This document shows, in pieces, positions 1 through 4,903 of a stretch of DNA of 7,006 nt. The DNA comes from Methanomassiliicoccales archaeon (GTDB lineage Archaea > Thermoplasmatota > Thermoplasmata > Methanomassiliicoccales > UBA472): NCBI GenBank assembly GCA_025457905.1, contig JALOTM010000041.1, positions 1 through 7,006 of the forward strand, read 5' to 3'. Each line of letters opens with the position of its first letter. Within the stretch, counting starts at the first letter, position 1. A program made the position numbers and the translations under genes. Below the pieces are notes generated by a model. That model was not told the DNA's origin, ran no database searches, and saw only the letters and a program-made list of their open reading frames with translations.

Positions 1-1720
1 TGTAGGTGGTGGTGGACACCTCCGCCACGGGCTCGGGGGCCTCCTTGCCCGCCTCCGTCCCTCTGAATATGAGGTAGGAAAGGACCGGGCCGCTCCCTGA
101 GGTGGCCGGCGCGCTCCACGATAGGTAGACGTACTGGTCCCCGGCGCGGGCGTTCATGTCCAGCGGGGCGCTGGGCACCAATCCGGAGAGCTCGGAAACC
201 TCCGTGCTCAAGGGGCCGTCCCCGGCCTCGTTGTAGGCCAGCACCTTGAAGTAGTAGGTGCGGCCGTTGGTGAGGCCGGCGGCGATGAAGCTGGTGGCAT
301 CCCCGGCATCGGCCAGGTAGGTCTCGGAGCCGGAGGTAAGGCCGCGGTAGACCTTGTAGCCCAGGATGGGGGCGCCTCCGTCCGACTGCGGTTCGGTCCA
401 GTTGAGGGTGATGAAGCGCTCCCCGGCGGTGGCCGTGAGCCCGACCGGGGCGGAGGGGATGGTGCGCGGGGTCCCGCTCACCTCCTCGGACAGGCCAGTG
501 CCCACGGCGTTCTCCGCCGCTATCCGGTAGTAGTAGGCCTGGCCGTTGGTCAGGCCCGTGTCCGTATAGGAGAGCACGTTGTCCAGGGTGGTCACCAGCT
601 GCTCCTGGCCGGCCTTGGTGCCGCGGTAGACCCAGTAGCGCAGGACGTCGGTCCCGCCGTTGTCGAAGGTGTTCCAGTAGAGGGTGAGCTGGCGGTTCCC
701 CTCCAAGAGGCTGAGGATGGTGGGGGCGGGCGCGTCCCAGCAGGTGGCGAAGATCTCGTTGCTCTCCGCCCCGTCGCCCACGGCGTTGAAGGCCAGGACC
801 TTGTAGTAGTAGGTGACGTTGTCCTCCAGGCCGGTGTCATCGAACCTGGCGACGGCGCTGAGGTTGGTGAGGAGCGTCTCGTTCCCCGGGCCGTAGCCCC
901 TGAGGATGCGGTAGCCGAGGATGGGGGATCCGCCGTTGGCCTCCGGGGCCGCCCAGGTGAGGGTGATCAGGCGCACGCCCTCCTTGGCCACGAGGTTGAT
1001 GGGGGCCCCGGGGACGATGTCCGGGGCGGCGGAGACCTCGTTGCTCTTCAGGCCCTCGCCCACGACGTTGTAGGCGGCGACCTTGAAGTAGTACAGCCTG
1101 CCGATCTGCAGGCGCGAGCATATGTAGTACGTGGAGTTGCCGGCATCGGCCAGGTAGGTCTCCCCTCCAGGGGTGGTGCCGCGGTAGACGCGGTAGCCGA
1201 GGACCGGGGCGCCGCCGTCGAAGGCCGGGGCCTCCCAGGTGAGATTGATGAACAGGTTCCCCGGGACGCCGTACACCTCCAGGGGAGCGGATGGCGTGGT
1301 GCGCGGGGTGGCGCTCACCTCCTCGCATCTGGGGCCCTCGCCCCAGGCGTTGCGGGCCGAGAGGCTGTAATAGTAGGTCTGGCCGTTGGTCAGGCCGATG
1401 TCCGTGAGGGTGGTCACGTTGCCGAGGGTGGTCCAGAGGGTGGCGTTGCCCGGCCCGAGCCCCCTGTACACCCAGTACTCGGTGATGGCCGAGCCGTTGT
1501 AGTATGCCGGCGCGCTCCAGGTGAGGACCGCCTTGCCGTTGCCAGGAGCGATGGCCAGGCTCCTCGGCGCCGAGGGTAGCTGGGAGGGCAGGGGTTCGGC
1601 GGCCTGCGCCTCGCCTGCCAGCAGAGGGAGCGCGCTGGTGAGGGTGGCGATGGCCACGAGGGCGATAAGCAGGGTTCGCGCGCTTGCTCTCAATCTAGAC
1701 TCCTCGGCCTTATTGTGCAT
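1..1720 (-). CDS. Secreted multi-domain fibronectin type III protein (3' end outside window)
   Basis: An uninterrupted frame runs from ATG at 1720 to the window edge, giving 573 residues of an unfinished protein. Residues 1-40 look like a Sec signal peptide: charged start with Lys and Arg, hydrophobic core about 17-35, and an AQA cleavage site near 38-40. At least six FnIII domains follow, at about 49-138, 143-232, 237-326, 330-417, 422-511 and 516 onward (cut). Each shows the hallmarks SAP-x-x-L, L-x-W-x-P, GY-x-VYRG, G-L-x-N/D-x-x-x-YYY and N-x-x-G-x-G. Nine N-x-S/T sequons (N75, 92, 101, 159, 195, 280, 286, 301, 440) suit a glycosylated surface protein. Domains 1 and 4, and 2 and 5, resemble each other most. 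FnIII arrays usually act as spacers or adhesion modules; the missing C-terminus would tell whether there is a catalytic domain or membrane anchor. The ATG has no good ribosome site directly before it, but a TATA box lies about 25 bases upstream, so the message is probably leaderless. Confidence 0.9.
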   Translation of the reverse strand, partial: MHNKAEESRLRASARTLLIALVAIATLTSALPLLAGEAQAAEPLPSQLPSAPRSLAIAPGNGKAVLTWSAPAYYNGSAITEYWVYRGLGPGNATLWTTLGNVTTLTDIGLTNGQTYYYSLSARNAWGEGPRCEEVSATPRTTPSAPLEVYGVPGNLFINLTWEAPAFDGGAPVLGYRVYRGTTPGGETYLADAGNSTYYICSRLQIGRLYYFKVAAYNVVGEGLKSNEVSAAPDIVPGAPINLVAKEGVRLITLTWAAPEANGGSPILGYRILRGYGPGNETLLTNLSAVARFDDTGLEDNVTYYYKVLAFNAVGDGAESNEIFATCWDAPAPTILSLLEGNRQLTLYWNTFDNGGTDVLRYWVYRGTKAGQEQLVTTLDNVLSYTDTGLTNGQAYYYRIAAENAVGTGLSEEVSGTPRTIPSAPVGLTATAGERFITLNWTEPQSDGGAPILGYKVYRGLTSGSETYLADAGDATSFIAAGLTNGRTYYFKVLAYNEAGDGPLSTEVSELSGLVPSAPLDMNARAGDQYVYLSWSAPATSGSGPVLSYLIFRGTEAGKEAPEPVAEVSTTTY

Positions 1721-1740
1721 TCAACGAACCCCCGCCGCCG

Positions 1741-1748
1741 GTTATAAG
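1741..1748 (-). promoter_or_regulatory. TATA box for the FnIII gene
   Basis: On the minus strand this reads CTTATAAC. Its centre is about 25 bases before the A of the ATG at 1720. Archaeal TATA boxes lie roughly 26 bases before the transcription start, so transcription would begin at or next to the start codon and give a leaderless mRNA. This is a pattern match plus spacing, not proof. Confidence 0.55.
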
Positions 1749-1818
1749 CGTGAGGCCCTGGTTGTCGCCTTTTGATATCACCTCCGCCCCATCTGGCTAG
1801 GCGTCGGAGCGGGCTCAT

Positions 1819-1832
1819 TATCCCTAGGGATA
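1819..1832. repeat. 14-base perfect palindrome TATCCCTAGGGATA
   Basis: The sequence equals its own reverse complement over 14 bases. Its core octamer ATCCCTAG (1820-1827) recurs at 1913-1920, so the two copies flank the TATA-like box at 1851-1862. A dimeric regulator's operator is a reasonable guess, but no regulator is identified. Confidence 0.5.
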
Positions 1833-1850
1833 GGGCGGCCGCCGGGCAAG

Positions 1851-1862
1851 GTATTTAAATAC
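1851..1862. promoter_or_regulatory. Palindromic TATA-like box GTATTTAAATAC
   Basis: TTTAAATA (1854-1861) is a close match to an archaeal TATA box and stands out in GC-rich surroundings. Being a perfect 12-base palindrome, it could drive either strand. Rightward transcription would start near 1883, about 260 bases before the next gene, giving either a long structured leader or a separate noncoding RNA. Leftward transcription would start near 1831 and give the FnIII gene a leader of about 110 bases. Which, if either, is used cannot be read from the sequence. Confidence 0.45.
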
Positions 1863-1970
1863 TAAGGGCACCTAGATGGGCCTGCCTCCATCGAATGCGA
1901 GGGTGACCCGTGATCCCTAGAATAGGATGGGGGCGCACAGTGCACCGTACAATGGGTCCCTGCAGGAACT

Positions 1971-1993
1971 GCGACGTGACGTCGCGTCATGAC
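1971..1993. repeat. Overlapping short palindromes
   Basis: GCGACGT-G-ACGTCGC (1971-1985) is an inverted repeat with 7-base arms and a single central base. It overlaps TGACG-TCG-CGTCA (1977-1989) and ends next to the palindrome GTCATGAC (1986-1993). Such nesting is compatible with an operator or with alternative hairpins in an RNA; neither is proven. Confidence 0.4.
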
Positions 1994-2022
1994 TGGAGGA
2001 CAACCCCGGAGCACAACACACA

Positions 2023-2094
2023 CCCCCGGCCTGGGTCAGTGCGGGGAGATCAGGGCGACGCCCGTCCGTGAACCGATCTGTTAAGGCCCGGGGG
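2023..2094 (+). ncRNA. Candidate structured RNA element (nested stems)
   Basis: On the plus strand three helices nest inside each other. The outer one pairs CCCCCGGCC (2023-2031) with GGCCCGGGGG (2085-2094), nine base pairs with one bulged C at 2087. A middle one pairs AGATC (2047-2051) with GATCT (2075-2079). An inner hairpin is GGGC-GAC-GCCC (2053-2063). A run of six T follows at 2113-2118, which could act as an archaeal U-rich terminator if this is a free RNA starting near 1883. It could equally be a leader structure of the gene at 2143. It matches no RNA family that I recognise, and GC-rich DNA makes stems by chance, so this is tentative. Confidence 0.3.
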
Positions 2095-2110
2095 ACACCT
2101 CCTGCAAAGG

Positions 2111-2118
2111 TATTTTTT
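2111..2118 (+). promoter_or_regulatory. T-rich box before the CxxCxxCC gene (TATA-like or terminator)
   Basis: TATTTTTT lies about 28 bases before the ATG at 2143, preceded by the purine-rich GCAAAGG that could serve as a BRE. The spacing suits a promoter giving a leaderless or nearly leaderless message. The same T-tract could instead end a rightward RNA from the upstream region. The two readings compete. Confidence 0.4.
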
Positions 2119-2142
2119 CAATGACCGCCTTAAGGGCGTGAA

Positions 2143-2415
2143 ATGGTCAGGTACGAGAGGGGCGGCGATTGCAACCGCTGCGGGGACTGCTGCAGGCCGC
2201 GCTTCCACGTCGACGAGGATGCCAAGGATTGGTACCGCGCCAACGGCCTCCCGGAGAACGGCCAATGCCAGTTCCTGGCGCTGATCGACGGCGAATGGAC
2301 CTGCACCATCCACACGGACCGCAGCGCGCACTGCCGCGCCTTCCCGTGGCACCCTGACAACCTCAAGGGGCTTCCTAGGTGCTCCTACACCTTCACCGAG
2401 CTGCCGGATCAGTGA
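2143..2415 (+). CDS. YkgJ-type CxxCxxCC cysteine-cluster protein
   Basis: A 90-residue protein whose start is fixed: an in-frame TAA at 2131-2133 lies just upstream and ATG 2143 is the only start between them. It opens with C10-x2-C13-x2-CC (16, 17), followed by C42, C54, C64 and C80, eight cysteines in all. The segment around residues 54-72 (C-x-I-H ... H-C-R-x-F-P) is typical of the YkgJ/UPF0153 family, known as a zinc- or iron-chelating domain (CxxCxxCC). The exact reaction is unknown for most members; a metal-binding or metal-cluster role in the cytoplasm is inferred from the cysteines. There is no signal peptide or membrane segment. The length is near the minimum for the family. A T-rich box sits about 28 bases upstream and no Shine-Dalgarno is seen. 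Its stop codon overlaps the end of the opposing HD-domain gene. Confidence 0.85.
   Translation: MVRYERGGDCNRCGDCCRPRFHVDEDAKDWYRANGLPENGQCQFLALIDGEWTCTIHTDRSAHCRAFPWHPDNLKGLPRCSYTFTELPDQ
2409..2415. other. Seven-base convergent overlap containing both stop codons
   Basis: The sequence TCAGTGA holds the minus-strand stop of the HD-domain gene (TCA, read as TGA, 2409-2411) and the plus-strand TGA of the CxxCxxCC gene (2413-2415). There is no room for a terminator between the genes, so each transcript must run antisense into the other. Confidence 0.85.
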
Positions 2416-3428
2416 AGGTAGATGTGCCCCAGCCTCTTGTTGTAGGTCCAGGGGTCCTCGGTCTGGGCCCCCTCCTTGGCGGCGATGTACTGCTCCAGCT
2501 TGGCGTCGGCCTCGTCCGCGAAATGCACGGCCACGGCCTCGGGGAACTGCGGCCTCTTGGGCGAGCCGAAGTCCGGCTCCCCATGGCTGGCCAGGATCAG
2601 ATGGGCGATCTTGAGCCGGAGGTTCTTGGGCATGCCATCCACCTTTTCGCAGGCGCGGGAGACCATCTCCGCGCCGATGACGATGTGCCCCCTCAGCATC
2701 CCGTCCTCGGATACGTCTATGTTGGTCGAGACCTCGTACTCCTCGAGCTTGCCCACGTCGTGCAGGAGGGCGCCCACGATGAGCAGGTCCCGGTCCAGCT
2801 TGGGGTACTGCTTGCCTAGGAACTCGCAGATGTTGAGGACGTTCAGGGTGTGCTCCACCAGCCCCCCGACCCAGTTGCAGTGCAGCCACATGGAGGCCGG
2901 GGCGGCCTTGAAGCGCTCCACGAAGGCCTCATCGGCGAAGAACTGGGCCAGGAGCGCCTGCAGGTGCTTGTTCTGCACCCGCCGCACCGCGGCGTTCAAG
3001 GCGGACATCATCTGGTCCACGTCCCGCGAGGCGCGGGCCACGAAGTCGGAGATGCGGTACTCGCCCTTGGCCACCTTGCTGAGACACCCTCCCTTGTCCG
3101 GGCTTATTCCTATCTCCAGCACGTCCCGGTAGGAGGACACCGTGCCCTTGGCCCGGACGACGTCGTCCGCCTCGAACGACTGGTAGAGGCGCCGCACGGC
3201 CTCCTCGTCCTTGGGGCCCCAGAACTTGGCCGTCATCTCGCCGGTGCGGTCGGCCAGGCGCACCTCGAACATCGACCCTTTGGCGTAGGGCTTGGGAGGC
3301 TTCTTGAACTTCACGGAGAAGAGGGAGTCCACCTCCTCCCCCTCTTTCAGGTTCGACACGAACTGAGTCTTGCCCTCGGGCTCCATGGTGAGGTCATCCC
3401 CCGCCCGACGCTTATCCTTATCGTCCAT
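2409..3428 (-). CDS. YhaM-like 3'-5' exoribonuclease: OB-fold plus HD domain
   Basis: A 339-residue cytoplasmic protein with the order of bacterial YhaM/CbfA (about 314 residues in Bacillus): an N-terminal OB-fold nucleic-acid-binding domain (about 20-110, with a FEVRLADRTGEMTAKFW core) followed by a helical HD phosphohydrolase domain (about 150-315). Visible HD residues are H193 (in VEHTLNV), H223-D224 (LLHDVGK), H248 (RGHIVIG), H282 (ASHGE) and D305. YhaM enzymes trim RNA or single-stranded DNA 3' to 5' using metal at the HD site; the same activity is inferred here. ATG 3428 follows the stop of the upstream metallopeptidase gene by 13 bases, with a weak G-rich site (GGGGG six bases before the ATG), so the two are co-transcribed and last in the operon. 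M15 (3386) is a possible later start. The first 20 residues are charged and look poorly conserved. The 3' end overlaps the CxxCxxCC gene by seven bases. Confidence 0.87.
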   Translation of the reverse strand: MDDKDKRRAGDDLTMEPEGKTQFVSNLKEGEEVDSLFSVKFKKPPKPYAKGSMFEVRLADRTGEMTAKFWGPKDEEAVRRLYQSFEADDVVRAKGTVSSYRDVLEIGISPDKGGCLSKVAKGEYRISDFVARASRDVDQMMSALNAAVRRVQNKHLQALLAQFFADEAFVERFKAAPASMWLHCNWVGGLVEHTLNVLNICEFLGKQYPKLDRDLLIVGALLHDVGKLEEYEVSTNIDVSEDGMLRGHIVIGAEMVSRACEKVDGMPKNLRLKIAHLILASHGEPDFGSPKRPQFPEAVAVHFADEADAKLEQYIAAKEGAQTEDPWTYNKRLGHIYLH

Positions 3429-3441
3429 GATCCGCCCCCGA

Positions 3442-4128
3442 TCAGGCCACCGAACCCCGGGAGACCTGCTTCAGCCAGTTCTCCGCCTCCCTCCAGCGCG
3501 GGTACCTGCGCTCCAGCCTCTTGAACTCCGCATCGTGGTAGGACCGCAGGGAGTCGGAGCGGGTGATCAGATGTAGCATCTCGTGGTAGAGCACGTACTC
3601 CGCTGCGAAGTCCGGGACCATCTTGGAATCGAGGGCGGAGGAGATGGCCACCACCTTCATGAGCGTGGAGCAGTAGCCCATGCGGAAGCGGTTGGGCTTG
3701 TCCGTCCAGGAGAGGTAGGTCCCCTCGCCATCCTCCACCAGGCCCTTTCGGCGCAACGAGTTGAGGAGGACGCGCAGGTCGTACACCTCCCCCATCGGGC
3801 TGAGGGCGAGGTTCCTGCTCCGATCGATGTACTTCCTCTGGTTCAGGCGCAGGAACTCCTCGGAGCGGAGGTACTCCGTGACCACCGGGGTGTACAGCTC
3901 CCGCCGGTGCCTCTGCACCCTGGTGAACAGGCAGGCGGCGAAGTCCTCCATGACCCTGGGCTCGGCGCCCTGGAGGTAATCGGTGACCTTGAAGCTTGCC
4001 CGGGGGCCGATGCGCTGCCAGGTGGTCTTGAACTCCTTGAATGGATAGTAGCTAGCCTCGACCTCGCTGAACCCGAAGCGCGCGCCCACCTCCTGGAAGG
4101 CGCCCTGCATATCTCTCTCGTCCTTCAT
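3442..4128 (-). CDS. SprT/YgjP-like zinc metallopeptidase (HExxH)
   Basis: With ATG at 4128 the protein has 228 residues. The C-terminal part carries the zincin signature H182-E183-M-L-H186, a third ligand candidate H198 in YHDAEFKRLE, and the closing P210 ... W218-L of this family (P-x-W-R-E-A-E-N-W-L). A GYCST segment about 30 residues before HExxH corresponds to the GSCS strand of YgjP/SprT-like proteins. These are cytoplasmic zinc peptidases; Spartan/SprT relatives in eukaryotes cut proteins crosslinked to DNA, but archaeal substrates are unknown. The N-terminal 150 residues are unfamiliar; a stretch like LRVLLNSLRRKGLVE suggests a winged-helix-type nucleic-acid-binding fold, which is a guess. 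I chose ATG 4128 because AGAGGT lies six bases before it. ATG 4158 (ten residues longer) and ATG 4110 are alternatives. The gene overlaps the end of the DUF429 gene by 77 bases and sits 13 bases before the HD gene. Confidence 0.82.
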   Translation of the reverse strand: MKDERDMQGAFQEVGARFGFSEVEASYYPFKEFKTTWQRIGPRASFKVTDYLQGAEPRVMEDFAACLFTRVQRHRRELYTPVVTEYLRSEEFLRLNQRKYIDRSRNLALSPMGEVYDLRVLLNSLRRKGLVEDGEGTYLSWTDKPNRFRMGYCSTLMKVVAISSALDSKMVPDFAAEYVLYHEMLHLITRSDSLRSYHDAEFKRLERRYPRWREAENWLKQVSRGSVA

Positions 4129-4828
4129 CTTGAGACCTCTGGGCGGGAAGGAGCACATATCCCTGCCCCTCGTCCCCCACCAGCTGTGTCCTCCTGCCGC
4201 GGCTTATGTGGTGGGAGTACACGCAGGCTGCGCTCAGGGCCGCGTCCACCAGGTCGGTGAGCCCTTTCAGCTCTGACCTCCTGGCCGCGTCCGTCTCCCG
4301 TCGCAGCCGCTCGCATAGGCCAAGAGGCGCATCCCATGCCTCCATGGCCCCTATCACATCATGAATCGCCCTCCGCCTCTCTTCTAGCTTTCCCCTCTTG
4401 TAGCGAGGGACCCGCCCCATGATCAGGCGCAGCGTCCCGTAGGGATAGACCTCGAAGTAGGTCCGTTCCCCGCAGCGGGAGGGAGAGGCGGCGGCGAACC
4501 CCATCCCCTCCAGGGAGCGCGCCAGGGCCTCGCCCCTCATCCCTCCGAAGTGGGATAGCATGAACTCCTGGTTGGAGGGGAGGCAGCGCAGGCCCATGGC
4601 CAGTAGCCGGCGCTCGCATCGGCGCATCCCCTTCAGGTTAGGCACCAGGAGCGGCGCGTCTATTCCGACCCAGGCCCAGCCTTCCTCGGGGATCAGGGCC
4701 CGGACCTCCTCGTCGCCGGTGAGCAGGTCCAGCTGGAGCAGCCTCCCCTCGCCGTCGAGAAGGCAGGCCCCGCTGGAGCGGGGGGCGGGCTCGGTCGCCC
4801 ACGCCAGGTCCAGTCCGAGGATCATCAT
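4052..4828 (-). CDS. DUF429 family protein, predicted RNase H-fold nuclease
   Basis: With ATG at 4828 the protein has 258 residues. It matches the DUF429 family, predicted to have an RNase H-like fold: strand one with an acidic residue (ILGLDLAW, D7), a second acidic motif (WVGIDAPL, D57), the family core FEVYPYGTLRLIMG (E126), and a C-terminal LTDLVDAALSAACVY with D192 and D195. These acidic residues would bind metal for phosphoester cleavage; no member is well characterised to my knowledge. The frame opens at 4861, but that codon lies within the AT-rich promoter, and the first conserved strand starts right after the ATG pair at 4828/4825, so one of those is the start. The family normally ends soon after the GYVLLP segment; here about 30 more residues, rich in Arg and Gly, run into the metallopeptidase gene and overlap it by 77 bases. 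First gene of the three-gene operon. Confidence 0.82.
   Translation of the reverse strand: MMILGLDLAWATEPAPRSSGACLLDGEGRLLQLDLLTGDEEVRALIPEEGWAWVGIDAPLLVPNLKGMRRCERRLLAMGLRCLPSNQEFMLSHFGGMRGEALARSLEGMGFAAASPSRCGERTYFEVYPYGTLRLIMGRVPRYKRGKLEERRRAIHDVIGAMEAWDAPLGLCERLRRETDAARRSELKGLTDLVDAALSAACVYSHHISRGRRTQLVGDEGQGYVLLPAQRSQDEGRERYAGRLPGGGRALRVQRGRG
4135..4140 (-). promoter_or_regulatory. Shine-Dalgarno site deciding the metallopeptidase start
   Basis: Read on the minus strand this is AGAGGT, containing GAGGT complementary to the 16S rRNA 3' end, six bases before ATG 4128. It lies inside the DUF429 coding sequence, as expected for an internal operon gene, while 4158 and 4110 have weaker sites. 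Confidence 0.55.
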
Positions 4829-4903
4829 GGCGGATGATAGCCCCTTCCCCCCTTTTATCATATCTAAAATATATTCTACTTACAAAGCGTTGAAATACCC
4901 AGC
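4829..4903. promoter_or_regulatory. Divergent promoter region between DUF429 operon and DHH gene
   Basis: The 75-base spacer contains the most AT-rich patch in the window (4853-4876). On the plus strand AAAATATAT (4866-4874) is about 34 bases before ATG 4904, predicting a leader of under ten bases. On the minus strand either ATATATTTTA (same bases) or the neighbouring TATGATAAAAG (4853-4863) could serve the DUF429 operon, giving a leader of about 4-16 bases before 4828. The two units probably share or compete for this region. Confidence 0.6.

Larger units (their letters stand above)
1721..2142. other. 420-base intergenic region rich in palindromes and possible RNA structure
   Basis: I find no convincing protein-coding gene here. 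The stretch holds the FnIII TATA box, a Shine-Dalgarno-like GGAGGTGAT on the minus strand (1773-1782) with no suitably placed start codon, a 14-base palindrome (1819-1832), a palindromic TATA-like box (1851-1862), a 15-base inverted repeat (1971-1985) overlapping two smaller ones up to 1993, a nested stem structure (2023-2094), and a T-tract (2113-2118) just before the next gene. The short ORFs inside it (14 codons from 1876 plus; 23 codons from a GTG at 1781 minus) lack support. The region separates two divergent genes and is much longer than the other spacers in the window, which are 75 bases or less or are overlaps. Confidence 0.7.

Noticed and set aside
1521..1775. 84-codon plus-strand frame opposite the FnIII signal peptide
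   Set aside because: Antisense to a clear signal peptide and first FnIII domain; no promoter or ribosome site seen.
1710..1781. 23-codon GTG frame on the minus strand ending over the FnIII start, possible leader peptide
   Set aside because: The GTG is part of the Shine-Dalgarno-like motif itself, so it has no ribosome site of its own and no convincing leader-peptide features.
1876..1920. 14-codon ATG frame downstream of the palindromic TATA box
   Set aside because: The ATG lies before the predicted transcription start near 1883; too short and without other support.
2050..2889. 279-codon open frame on the minus strand
   Set aside because: It lies across the CxxCxxCC gene and the HD gene in another frame, is Arg/Ala/Gly/Pro-rich low-complexity sequence without a domain, and is typical of antisense frames in GC-rich DNA.
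3583..4260. 225-codon open frame on the plus strand opposite the peptidase gene
   Set aside because: Composition (His, Leu, Gly, Val, Pro) is that of a shadow frame; the opposing gene has clear zincin motifs and operon signals.
4829..4861. Longer DUF429 start at 4861
   Set aside because: The extra 11 residues are encoded by the AT-rich promoter and a G-rich run, and the first conserved strand begins just after the ATG pair at 4828/4825.
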